Positions 1-9,589 of a stretch of DNA of 64,000 bases are shown here, one piece after another. Position 1 is the first letter of the stretch, and the number at the start of each line of letters is the position of its first letter. The notes below the pieces were generated by a model, which ran no database searches, had not been told where the DNA came from, and worked only from the letters and a program-made list of their open reading frames with translations. The stretch lies in the NCBI RefSeq assembly GCF_000010285.1, contig NC_010617.1:434001-498000 (forward strand), in the 5' to 3' direction. The DNA comes from Kocuria rhizophila DC2201. GTDB lineage: Bacteria > Actinomycetota > Actinomycetes > Actinomycetales > Micrococcaceae. A program made the translations under genes and the position numbers.

Positions 1-69
1 CTCGTGCTGGTGCTCGCCGGGGTGGGCATCCGCACCCTCACGGACTCGCGGGACACCGCGGAGCACTGA
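1..69 (+). CDS. C-terminal end of an unidentified protein (partial)
   Basis: Frame 1 is open from the window edge to a TGA at 67-69 and encodes 22 residues. They begin with a hydrophobic run (LVLVLAGVGI) and end in a charged tail (DSRDTAEH). This looks like the last membrane segment and cytoplasmic tail of a membrane protein, but the piece is too short to assign a family. The strong hairpin at 88-123 directly after the stop supports a real gene end. The rest of the gene lies outside the window. Confidence 0.5.
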   Translation, partial: LVLVLAGVGIRTLTDSRDTAEH

Positions 70-87
70 CGCGACCGGTCGAACGGA

Positions 88-123
88 CAACGGGGTGCAC
101 GTCCGCGGACGTGCACCCCGTTG
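88..123. terminator. Bidirectional terminator hairpin (36-bp perfect palindrome)
   Basis: Positions 88-123 form a perfect 36-bp palindrome whose arms begin CAACGGGGTGCACG. It lies between two converging genes, the partial plus-strand gene ending at 69 and the BCCT gene ending at 160 on the minus strand, so it could end transcription from both sides. There is no long T-run. Confidence 0.75.
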
Positions 124-159
124 CGTGGTGCGGCTCAGGTGGGTGCCGCCCCCCCCTGG

Positions 160-2151
160 CTACTTCTGGTTGGCGTTGTGGGGAGTGGTCTGGTCCCAGG
201 GCGCCTCGCCCTCGGGGGTCTGCTCCACGATGTCGTCCACCGCGGAGGAGACCCAGCGGGACTTGTACTGGAAGTCCGTCTCGTCCCCGTTCTCGTCCGT
301 CTGGCGGTACCACTCGGTGATCGCCGGGTCGTGGGAGTCGAACGAGTCGCCGGCGGCGCGGTAGCCCTCGGCGTGCTCCACCTGCAAGGCGAAGTTGTCG
401 CCGTGCTCGGCCAGACCCGTGGACACGGCCTTCTCCACCGCAGACAGCGCGAAGCGCGTGCGCAGGGTGGCGGGGTCGTTGCGCAGGTCCCGGTAGAGCG
501 CCACCATCATGAACGCCATGATCACGGCGAACGGCAGCGCGGAGACGATCACCAGGTTCTGCATCCCGGCCAGGGCGTCGTCGCCGCCCACGAGCAGCAT
601 CACGATCGCAATGCCGGACAGGCACACGCCCCAGAAGACCACGATCCACTTGCTCGGGTCCGGACGCCCGCGCTGGGTCATGGTGCCCATGACCACGGAG
701 GCGGAGTCGGCGCTCGTGATGAAGAAGATGCCGATCACCACCATCGCGAGCACGGAGGTGACCCCGGTCAGGGGCAGCTGGTCGAACAGGCTGAACAGCA
801 TGGACTCGGCGCCGTCCTCGACCGAGAGGTTCGCACCGTTCTTGGAGAACCACATGGCGGAGCCGCCGAAGACGATGAACCACAGCACGCACACGGAGGC
901 CGGGACCACCAGCACCACGGTCACGAACTGGCGGATGGTGCGCCCGCGGGAGATCTTGGCGATGAACATGCCCACGAAGGGGGACCAGGACAGCCACCAG
1001 GCCCAGTAGTACACGGTCCAGGTGTTGGAGAACTTGGCGCTCTCCGGGCCCCAGGCGGCGGACTGGCCGGTCATGAACAGGTACTGGGACACGTACGTGG
1101 AGAACGTGGAGGGAATCAGGGTCAGCAGGAAGACCGTGGGGCCCACGAAGAACACGAACAGTGCGAGCACGAACGCCAGCGTCAGGTTGATGTTCGAGAG
1201 GTAGCGGATGCCGCGGGAGACGCCCGAGACCGCTGAGATGATGAAGCCCACGGAGAGCACGGCGATCAGCAGGATGAGCACGTTGTTGCCCAGCTCGCCC
1301 AGGCCGCTCACGATCGAGATGCCGGAGCCGATCTGCAGGGCGCCCATGCCCAGGGAGGCCGCGGTGCCGAAGAGGGTCGCGAAGATCGCGAACACGTCGA
1401 TCAGCTTGCCCAGCGGACCGTCCACGCGCTTGTGCCCGAGCAGGGCGGTGAACACGCGGGAGATCAGCGGTGCGCGACCGCGCCGGTAGGCGCCGTAGGC
1501 CACGGACACGCCCACCACCGCGTACACGGCCCACGGGTTCAGGGCCCAGTGGAACGCGGACTGCACGAGGGCGTAGACCGCCATGGAGTCGCTGCCGGCC
1601 TCGGCCATGTGCGAGAAGCCGGGGATCCCGCCCTCGAAGTAGCTCATGGGCTCGAACGCCCCGTAGAACATGAGCCCGATGCCCATGCCGGCCGCGAAGA
1701 GCATCGCGAGCCAGGAGAAGAAGGAGTACTCGGGCTTCTCGTCGTCACGGCCGAGCTTGATGCGCCCGGTGCGCGTGAAGCCGATGAAGAGCATGAAGAA
1801 CACGGCCGCGGTGGACAGCAGGATGAAGAACCACCCGGTGTTCGCGGTGACCCAGGCCAGGGCGGTGGAGGAGACGGAGGACAGGCTCTCCGTGCCCAGC
1901 ACGCCCCAGGCGATGAACCCCACGATCAGCAGCGCGGTCACGGTGAACACCGTCTTGTCCGTGTTGAAGCGGACCTTGCGGTCCTCGACACCCACGCCGG
2001 GGACCAGCGCGGGGTGGATGCCGTGGGGGTAGGTCAGCTCGTCGATGATCTGCCGCGGGCGGCTGCGGGCGCTGGATCCGGAGGTGGAGCCGTGCTCGAC
2101 GGCGGGGGTCTCCTGCGGGTCTCGTGGCGAGGAGGGCGGTGGCGTGCTCAA
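160..2151 (-). CDS. BCCT-family betaine/carnitine/choline transporter
   Basis: Encodes 663 residues if it starts at the TTG at 2149-2151, which follows an AGGAG sequence with a 7-base gap; the open frame continues upstream to 2313 but without such a site. After about 70 hydrophilic residues there are about 12 hydrophobic segments. The region with W-A-W-W-L-S-W-S-P-F-V-G-M (around positions 975-1015) is the aromatic signature of the BCCT family, which takes up glycine betaine, choline or related quaternary ammonium compounds, usually driven by sodium. A hydrophilic tail of about 110 residues follows, as in BCCT proteins whose tails sense osmotic stress. The exact substrate cannot be read from sequence. 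It runs divergently from dnaK. A decayed relative lies at 27239-27675. Confidence 0.9.
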   Translation of the reverse strand: MSTPPPSSPRDPQETPAVEHGSTSGSSARSRPRQIIDELTYPHGIHPALVPGVGVEDRKVRFNTDKTVFTVTALLIVGFIAWGVLGTESLSSVSSTALAWVTANTGWFFILLSTAAVFFMLFIGFTRTGRIKLGRDDEKPEYSFFSWLAMLFAAGMGIGLMFYGAFEPMSYFEGGIPGFSHMAEAGSDSMAVYALVQSAFHWALNPWAVYAVVGVSVAYGAYRRGRAPLISRVFTALLGHKRVDGPLGKLIDVFAIFATLFGTAASLGMGALQIGSGISIVSGLGELGNNVLILLIAVLSVGFIISAVSGVSRGIRYLSNINLTLAFVLALFVFFVGPTVFLLTLIPSTFSTYVSQYLFMTGQSAAWGPESAKFSNTWTVYYWAWWLSWSPFVGMFIAKISRGRTIRQFVTVVLVVPASVCVLWFIVFGGSAMWFSKNGANLSVEDGAESMLFSLFDQLPLTGVTSVLAMVVIGIFFITSADSASVVMGTMTQRGRPDPSKWIVVFWGVCLSGIAIVMLLVGGDDALAGMQNLVIVSALPFAVIMAFMMVALYRDLRNDPATLRTRFALSAVEKAVSTGLAEHGDNFALQVEHAEGYRAAGDSFDSHDPAITEWYRQTDENGDETDFQYKSRWVSSAVDDIVEQTPEGEAPWDQTTPHNANQK

Positions 2152-2335
2152 GACAGTTCTCCTGACTGTGGCGGGGCAGTGATGTGTGGCCTGAAGGGTG
2201 TGCGTCTCCCATGGACGTGGTGGGTGGTACCAGGGCGACACCATGTTTCGCCCCGGGCGTGCAAACTCACGATTGTAACGCGCAACGGGTAGGCGGCCTA
2301 ACTCGCCGCGCATCCTGCCAGATCGGGCGGCCAGT

Positions 2336-4349
<2,014 letters not shown>

Positions 4350-4351
4350 GC

Positions 4352-4975
4352 ATGAGCGATTCCGAGAACACCCAGGGCCACGGCCAGTCCGTGCCGGAGG
4401 ATCCGGAACAGCCCGCTCGCACCGGTCAGGACGGCACCGAGGGACAGGAGGGGCTCACCGTGGACGACATCCTCGGCACCCCCCAGTCCCAGGAGGCCGG
4501 GTCCGCGGACGCGGCGTCGTCGTCCGGCGACGCCGCCCCGGCGGGCGGCTCCGAGGCCCAGAAGCTGGCCGACGAGCGGCTCGAGGACCTGCGGCGGCTG
4601 CAGGCGGAGTTCGTGAACTTCAAGAACCGCACGGCGCGGGAGAAGGACCAGCTGCGGGACTTCGTCTCGGGTGAGCTGATCTCCGCGCTGCTGCCGGTGC
4701 TGGACGACGTCGACGCCGCCCGCAAGGCGGGCGACCTCACGGACGGCCCGTTCGCGGCGATCGCCACCAAGCTCGAGGACGCCCTGGGCAAGAAGGGACT
4801 CACCCGCATCGGTGAGGTGGGGGAGAGCTTCGACCCCAACGTCCACGAAGCCGTGATGCAGCAGCCCACCGACGAGGTGGAGCCGGACCACGTGTCCATG
4901 GTGCTGCGTTCGGGCTTCAAGGTGGGCAACCGGGTGGTCCGGGCGGCCCAGGTGGCCGTGGCGGCGCAGCCGTAG
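4352..4975 (+). CDS. grpE: Nucleotide exchange factor GrpE
   Basis: Encodes 207 residues. The ATG at 4352 lies two bases after the dnaK stop. The first 70 residues are acidic and low in complexity and include a DAASSSGDAA stretch written by one copy of the dispersed word (4511-4520). The GrpE core follows: a long coiled coil from about LADERLEDLRRLQAEFVNF and the beta domain with FDPNVHEAVMQ and SGFKVGNRVVRAAQVAV. GrpE releases ADP from DnaK. It is co-transcribed with dnaK; a hairpin at 4989-5024 separates it from dnaJ. Confidence 0.96.
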   Translation: MSDSENTQGHGQSVPEDPEQPARTGQDGTEGQEGLTVDDILGTPQSQEAGSADAASSSGDAAPAGGSEAQKLADERLEDLRRLQAEFVNFKNRTAREKDQLRDFVSGELISALLPVLDDVDAARKAGDLTDGPFAAIATKLEDALGKKGLTRIGEVGESFDPNVHEAVMQQPTDEVEPDHVSMVLRSGFKVGNRVVRAAQVAVAAQP

Positions 4976-4988
4976 CGCACACCAACAC

Positions 4989-5024
4989 CTCGGGGCGGGT
5001 CCACATGACGGGACCCGCCCCGAG
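4989..5024 (+). terminator. Hairpin between grpE and dnaJ (attenuator or partial terminator)
   Basis: CTCGGGGCGGGTCC (4989-5002) pairs perfectly with GGACCCGCCCCGAG (5011-5024) around an 8-base loop. There is no T-run. Inside an operon it could lower expression of dnaJ-hspR relative to dnaK-grpE or protect the 3' end of the dnaK-grpE message; this role is inferred. Confidence 0.6.
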
Positions 5025-5059
5025 TCCTACTGAGGAAGATTTCACAGGAAGGAGGCGTC

Positions 5060-6091
5060 ATGGCCAGTCAGGACTGGATCGACAAGGATTTCTACAGCGT
5101 CCTGGGCGTCTCCAAGGACGCATCCCCGGAAGACGTCAAGAAGGCGTACCGCAAACTGGCCCGCAAGTACCACCCGGACCAGAATCCGGGGGACGCGGCT
5201 GCGGAGAAGAAGTTCAAGGACATCACCGAGGCGAACTCCGTGCTCTCCGACCCGGAGGAGCGTGAGCAGTACGACGCCATCCGGGCCATGGGCTCGGGTG
5301 CGCGCTTCACGGCCGGCGGGCCCGCGGGAGCGGGCGGCACCGGCGGCGCGGGCTTCGAGGACATCTTCGGGGACCTGTTCAACGGCGGTGGCGGCGGCCG
5401 CAGGCGCTACACCACGTCCAGCGGCGGCGGCGGGTTCGAGGACCTGTTCGCGCAGTTCGGCGGTGCCCAGGGCGGGGACACCCGTTTCAGCACTGGTGGC
5501 GGCTTCGGCGGCCAGGGTGGGTTCGGCGGCTATCAGGCCCCGCCCACCAAGGGCGAGGACATTCACACGACCACCACCATTCCGCTGCGCTCCGCGTACC
5601 ACGGCACCACCGTGAAGCTGCGCCGGGGCAACGGGCAGACCACCACGGTGCGCGTGCCCAAGGGCGTGAAGGACGGCCAACGGCTCAAGATCGCCGGCAA
5701 GGGCCACACCGGCCCGGGCGGCAACGGGGACCTGTTCGTGACCGTCAAGGTCAAGGAGCACCCGTTCTTCACCCGGGAGGGCCAGGACGTCCACGTCACG
5801 GTCCCGGTGACCGTGAGTGAGGCCGGTCTGGGGGCCACCGTGCAGGTGCCCACCCTGGACGGGGGCCACGTGAGCGTGAAGGTTCCCGCGGGGACATCGT
5901 CCGGGCGCCGGATGCGCGTCAGGGGCAAGGGCTTCACCACGGGATCCAGCACGGGCAACATGATCGTCACCGTGCAGATCCAGCTGCCCGCCGACCTCGA
6001 CGACGCCGCCAAGGAGGCCCTGCGCACGTTCGCCGAGGCCACGGGGGACTTTGATCCCCGTGCGTCCTTGACCGAGGAGGCCGCGGTCTGA
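5060..6091 (+). CDS. dnaJ: DnaJ-type co-chaperone lacking the zinc finger
   Basis: Encodes 343 residues after AGGAAGGAGGCGTC, a strong ribosome site. The J domain spans about 9-75 with the HPD triad at 38-40, which stimulates DnaK ATPase. A long Gly/Phe-rich region (about 80-165) and two beta-rich substrate-binding domains follow. The protein has no cysteine at all, so the CxxCxGxG zinc region of classical DnaJ is absent; by architecture it is a class B (CbpA-like) J protein. Position between grpE and hspR leaves little doubt that it is the operon's DnaJ. Confidence 0.93.
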   Translation: MASQDWIDKDFYSVLGVSKDASPEDVKKAYRKLARKYHPDQNPGDAAAEKKFKDITEANSVLSDPEEREQYDAIRAMGSGARFTAGGPAGAGGTGGAGFEDIFGDLFNGGGGGRRRYTTSSGGGGFEDLFAQFGGAQGGDTRFSTGGGFGGQGGFGGYQAPPTKGEDIHTTTTIPLRSAYHGTTVKLRRGNGQTTTVRVPKGVKDGQRLKIAGKGHTGPGGNGDLFVTVKVKEHPFFTREGQDVHVTVPVTVSEAGLGATVQVPTLDGGHVSVKVPAGTSSGRRMRVRGKGFTTGSSTGNMIVTVQIQLPADLDDAAKEALRTFAEATGDFDPRASLTEEAAV

Positions 6092-6092
6092 G

Positions 6093-6599
6093 ATGTCCAT
6101 CGACTTCGCCCAGCCCGTCTTCGTGATCTCAGTCGCGGCCGAGCTCGCGGACATGCACCCGCAGACGCTGCGCCAGTACGACCGCCTGGGCCTGGTGACC
6201 CCGTCCCGGGCCTCCGGGCGGGCGCGCCGCTACTCCCAGATGGACGTGCAGAAGCTGCGCCAGATCCAGGAGCTCTCCCAGGATGGGGTGTCCCTGGAGG
6301 GCATCAAGCGGATCATGCAGCTGGAGAACCAGGTACAGGCGCTGCAGTCCCGGGTCACGGAACTCTCCGAGGAGCTGGAGCAGGAGCGGGAGGCCCGGCG
6401 CGAGCGGGACATGATCTTCACGGCGGGTTCCGAAGGGGACGTCGTGAGGATCGCCCGCGGCTCGCTTCGGGCGCCGCGCAAGGTCTCGCAGGCGCTCATG
6501 CTCTACCGCCCGGCCCGGCCGGAGCACGGTGGCCGCGACACCGGCGCCGCCGATGCCCCGACCGCACGCGGGATGAAGCGCGGCCGTAGCGCGTCCTGA
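6093..6599 (+). CDS. hspR: Heat-shock repressor HspR (MerR family)
   Basis: Encodes 168 residues; its ATG lies one base after the dnaJ stop, so it is probably translationally coupled. A MerR-type helix-turn-helix occupies about 10-80 (HPQTLRQYDRLGLVTPSR, then SGRARRYSQMDVQKLRQIQ), followed by a coiled coil (LENQVQALQSRVTELSEEL) and a basic tail. HspR represses the dnaK operon and, in many actinobacteria, clpB, by binding HAIR repeats with DnaK as co-repressor. Three HAIR sites are visible in this window, two before dnaK and one before clpB. Confidence 0.95.
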   Translation: MSIDFAQPVFVISVAAELADMHPQTLRQYDRLGLVTPSRASGRARRYSQMDVQKLRQIQELSQDGVSLEGIKRIMQLENQVQALQSRVTELSEELEQEREARRERDMIFTAGSEGDVVRIARGSLRAPRKVSQALMLYRPARPEHGGRDTGAADAPTARGMKRGRSAS

Positions 6600-6613
6600 G
6601 CGCACCTCGGCAT

Positions 6614-6652
6614 GCAGGGACCCCGCACCACCTCGTGGTGCGGGGTCCCTGC
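6614..6652 (+). terminator. Terminator of the dnaK operon
   Basis: GCAGGGACCCCGCACCAC (6614-6631) pairs perfectly over 18 bp with 6635-6652 around a 3-base loop, 14 bases after the hspR stop. There is no T-run, as is common in GC-rich actinobacteria. Confidence 0.8.
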
Positions 6653-6708
6653 GCATCTGCCCACTCCGTGGCGTCCAGAACGGGGGGGCGCGGGGTCACA
6701 TCCGTGGT

Positions 6709-6740
6709 CTCAGCGACCGAACTGCTCAGCGACCGAACTG
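6709..6740 (+). repeat. Tandem 16-bp duplication
   Basis: CTCAGCGACCGAACTG occurs twice, head to tail, at 6709-6724 and 6725-6740 in the gap between hspR and trmB. It is an exact duplication and looks recent. No function is evident. Confidence 0.9.
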
Positions 6741-6769
6741 CCCCGGCCGGGATCCCTGTGGCCGCAGGG

Positions 6770-7747
6770 TCAGCGATGCCGGTAGGTCAGATCCCGGGGC
6801 ACGCGGCCGGCCTCCGTGGCCTTGCGCTCGAAGCTCGTGAGGACCCGCCCGTCCCAGCGCGGTGCCCACCCCGTCTCGGGGTGCTCGTCGTCGGCCACGG
6901 GCCCGGGGTGGAGGTTCTCGAAGTCGGCGTCCGCGGCGTCGAGCACCTCGCGCATCACCACGGCGTACTCCTGCCAGTCCGTGGCCAGGCGCCACAGCCC
7001 GCCCGGCTCGAGTACGCGCGCGGCGAGCTCGGCGAAGCGGGGGGAGACCAGGCGGCGCTTGTGGTGGCGGGTCTTGTGCCACGGATCGGGGAAGAACACC
7101 CACAGCTCGCGCACGGATGCCGGTTCGAGCATGTGCTCGAGCACCTCGGGGGCATTGGCCTGGGCGACCCGCACGTTCTCCACCCCGGCCTGCGCGGCCT
7201 TCATGAGCAGGTCCGCGATCCCGGGCTTGTAGACCTCCACCGCGAGGTGGTCCAGCTCGGGGTGCGCGGCGGCGTGCGCCACGATCGCCTCGCCCAGCCC
7301 GGAGCCGATCTCCACCACGAGCGGCGCGGTGCGGCCGAACACGGCCTCCCGGTCCAGGTGGTAGGAGGGGTCCACGGAGGTGTCAGTGCGCACGCGGGGG
7401 ATCTCCAGGACCCACTGCCCGGCATGCTCTTCCCACGCCTTCTGCCGCTTGGGGGAGAGCCGGTCCCCGCGGCGCACGAACGAGAACGGCTGCCGGTGGA
7501 ACGCCGCGGGGGTCGCCCCGGGGCCGTCGGTGCCGGGCTCGCCACCCACCGCGTCCCCGGACGACGACGCCGCCGCGCCGCCCCCGCCGTCCCGCGGTGC
7601 GGCGGCCCGCTCGCCGTGCTCGGCGTCCGAGTGCTGGGCGGTGGTCGCCGGCGCGGTGGCCGGGGTGCCCGGGGCGGACGAGTCCGGCAGGGCGGCGTCG
7701 TCCCCGGAGGGGAGGGCGGAGGACTGGGTGCGATCGCTGGATTCCAT
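6770..7747 (-). CDS. trmB: tRNA (guanine-N7-)-methyltransferase TrmB
   Basis: Encodes 325 residues from the ATG at 7747, the first ATG downstream of a weak AGGA. It transfers a methyl group from S-adenosylmethionine to G46 of tRNA. The SAM site VVEIGSGLGEAIV and the family hallmark FFPDPWHKTRHHKRRLV are both present, and the C-terminal half is complete. The first 85 residues or so are an Ala/Ser/Asp-rich extension absent from typical TrmB of about 230 residues; it contains AAASSSGDAVG, written by the dispersed word at 7564-7573. Confidence 0.93.
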   Translation of the reverse strand: MESSDRTQSSALPSGDDAALPDSSAPGTPATAPATTAQHSDAEHGERAAAPRDGGGGAAASSSGDAVGGEPGTDGPGATPAAFHRQPFSFVRRGDRLSPKRQKAWEEHAGQWVLEIPRVRTDTSVDPSYHLDREAVFGRTAPLVVEIGSGLGEAIVAHAAAHPELDHLAVEVYKPGIADLLMKAAQAGVENVRVAQANAPEVLEHMLEPASVRELWVFFPDPWHKTRHHKRRLVSPRFAELAARVLEPGGLWRLATDWQEYAVVMREVLDAADADFENLHPGPVADDEHPETGWAPRWDGRVLTSFERKATEAGRVPRDLTYRHR

Positions 7748-7847
7748 CGTGGAACATCCTAGGCGGGCCGTCACGGGAGGTCACGGCGCGGCGGGCGGAC
7801 CCTACGATTGAGGCCCACCCGCCGCCCGCGCCGCGCAGGAGACTCGC

Positions 7848-9227
7848 ATGCCCCAGGACCACGAGCCGCCCGAGTCCCCGCCCGGCGACCCCCGGAAGCG
7901 CGATCCCGACGAGCGGGACGCCCGGGAGCGGGACTCCGACGAGCGGGACCCCCACGAGCGCGACCCCCGGAAGGGGGATCCCGACGAGCAGGGCCCCGCG
8001 ATGCAGGATCCCGGGCCGCGCGATCTGCTGCGCAGCCGGCTGGGGCTGCGGCCGCGGGGGGACGCGGTGGTGCTCGTGGGATCCCTGGGCGTGCTCTCCG
8101 CCGTGAGTCCCATGGCCACGGACATGTACCTGGCCTCCATGCCGGAGATGGCGCAGTGGTTCGGCGCCCCGGCCAGCGTGATCCAGCTGAGCCTGACCGC
8201 CTACATGGTCGGGATGGCCCTCGGGCAGTTCCTGCTGGGGCCGCTCTCGGACGTCCTCGGGCGCCGTCGGCTGGTGCTCGGGGGAAACCTGGTGTTCCTC
8301 TTGAGCTCCGCGGCGATCATCGTGGCCCCGCACATCGGGCTCGTGCTTGGGCTGCGGCTGCTGCAGGGCGCCGCCGGGGCCGCCGGGGTGGTGATCGCGC
8401 GCGCCGTGGTCTCGGACATCGCCCGCGGGCACCGGGCCGCGCAGCTGTACTCCGTGCTGTCCCTCATCACGTCCCTCGCGCCCGTGGTGGCACCGCTCGC
8501 GGGCGGGGTGATCGCCACCGTGGCGGACTGGCGCACGGCGTTCGCGGTGCTCACCGTCTTCGGCGCCGTGATGCTCGGGTGCTCGCTGCTCGTGATCCCC
8601 GAGACCCTGCCGCCCGAGGCCCGCTCGCGGGGCGGCATCGGGCGCATCCTCCGCAACGCCCGCGCGGTGCTCGGGGACCGGCGGTTCACGCTGCACGCCC
8701 TGAGCTTCGCGTTCGCGTTCGGGGCCCTGTTCTCCTACATCTCCGCGTCCCCGTTCGTGATCCAGGACGTGCTGGGCTTCAGCGCGCTCGGGTACTCGGT
8801 GGTCTTCGCGCTCAACGCGTGCGGGTCGATCGCCACCGGCGTGGTCAACACCCGGATCGTGGGCTCCCGTGCGCCGGAGTCGCTGCTGCTGGCCGGGGTC
8901 ACGGGGCTCGCCGCGACCTCCGTGCTCAACCTCGTGCTCGCGCTGCTGGGTGTGGTGGGCCCCGCCACGCTCGTGCTGATCTTCCTCTCCCAGTCCTGCA
9001 TGGGTTTCGTGCTCGGCAACGCGGTGGCCCTCGCCCAGCGACGCGCCCAGGCCCGAGGCCTCGCCGGGACCGGCGCCGCGGTGGTGGGCACCGCGCAGTT
9101 CGTGATGGCCGGGGTGGTCACCCCGCTCACCGGACTGGCGGGCGAGTCCACCGCCGTGCCCATGCTCGCGTGCATGGCCTCGTGCGCGGTGGTCTCCGTG
9201 GCCCTCGTGCTCGCCGCGCGCCGCTAG
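7848..9227 (+). CDS. Bcr/CflA-type MFS drug exporter
   Basis: Encodes 459 residues; the ATG at 7848 follows CAGGAGACTCGC. About 60 hydrophilic residues precede twelve membrane segments. Features typical of the Bcr/CflA group are ATDMYLASMPEM early in helix 1, GQFLLGPLSDVLGRRR in loop 2-3 and ARAVVSDIARGHRAA. Such proteins export drugs or metabolites by proton antiport. The hydrophilic start holds seven copies of a five-residue repeat, D-x-x-x-R/G/Q, encoded by seven 15-bp units at 7887-7991. Substrate unknown. Confidence 0.88.
   Translation: MPQDHEPPESPPGDPRKRDPDERDARERDSDERDPHERDPRKGDPDEQGPAMQDPGPRDLLRSRLGLRPRGDAVVLVGSLGVLSAVSPMATDMYLASMPEMAQWFGAPASVIQLSLTAYMVGMALGQFLLGPLSDVLGRRRLVLGGNLVFLLSSAAIIVAPHIGLVLGLRLLQGAAGAAGVVIARAVVSDIARGHRAAQLYSVLSLITSLAPVVAPLAGGVIATVADWRTAFAVLTVFGAVMLGCSLLVIPETLPPEARSRGGIGRILRNARAVLGDRRFTLHALSFAFAFGALFSYISASPFVIQDVLGFSALGYSVVFALNACGSIATGVVNTRIVGSRAPESLLLAGVTGLAATSVLNLVLALLGVVGPATLVLIFLSQSCMGFVLGNAVALAQRRAQARGLAGTGAAVVGTAQFVMAGVVTPLTGLAGESTAVPMLACMASCAVVSVALVLAARR
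7887..7991 (+). repeat. Seven tandem 15-bp units encoding a pentapeptide repeat
   Basis: Seven consecutive 15-bp units, exactly in frame, encode DPRKR, DPDER, DARER, DSDER, DPHER, DPRKG and DPDEQ. The units are diverged, with typical members GATCCCGACGAGCGG and GACTCCGACGAGCGG, so the array is not brand new. It forms a highly charged cytoplasmic N-terminus on the MFS exporter. Copy number may vary between strains. Confidence 0.9.
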
Positions 9228-9527
9228 CGCACGACGCCGCCCGCGCCCCCAGCGCGCTCCCGCACCCCGGCGCGCGCTCGGGCGGCGGGCCCCTCGGCCG
9301 CGGCGCCGCAGGGACCCGTACCCGGCGGGTCGAGCGTGCAGGGGTCTCGTCATCCCCTCGTGCACGGGTGCTCCGGCACCCCGGTGACCCGGCACCCGGG
9401 TGCGCAGGGCACCGGGGCGGCCGCGCGGCGTCGTCGTGCCCGAGGACCGGCGGGGCTGGCAACACCGCCGCGCCACGCGGCGGATGGGCCGGGAGCCGCG
9501 GCGCCGATGTGGTTCACTGTGCCAAAC
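9228..9527. other. Non-coding stretch with hairpins between the MFS and AGCS genes
   Basis: I see no convincing gene here. The stretch holds two copies of the dispersed word (9231-9240 directly after the MFS stop, and 9425-9434), an imperfect hairpin around 9334-9362 (CGTGCAGGGG facing CCCCTCGTGCACG), and CCCCGGTG/CACCGGGG arms near 9378-9418. Either hairpin could end transcription of the MFS gene. Confidence 0.5.
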
Positions 9528-9543
9528 GGTGACGTGATTCACA
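9528..9543. promoter_or_regulatory. Candidate Crp/GlxR binding site upstream of the AGCS symporter
   Basis: GGTGACGTGATTCACA differs at only one arm position from the Crp/GlxR consensus TGTGA-N6-TCACA. It lies 46 bases before the start codon at 9590. A Crp-family regulator is encoded in the same window (60752-61429). Found by eye; no scan of background frequency was possible. Confidence 0.5.
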
Positions 9544-9589
9544 GTTGATCCACGGCTTCGCGCCTCCAGCACGAACGAGAGACACTTCC

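Noticed and set aside
7887-7991. The 15-bp repeat array as a possible CRISPR
   Set aside because: Units are contiguous without spacers, in frame with a gene and encode a pentapeptide repeat.
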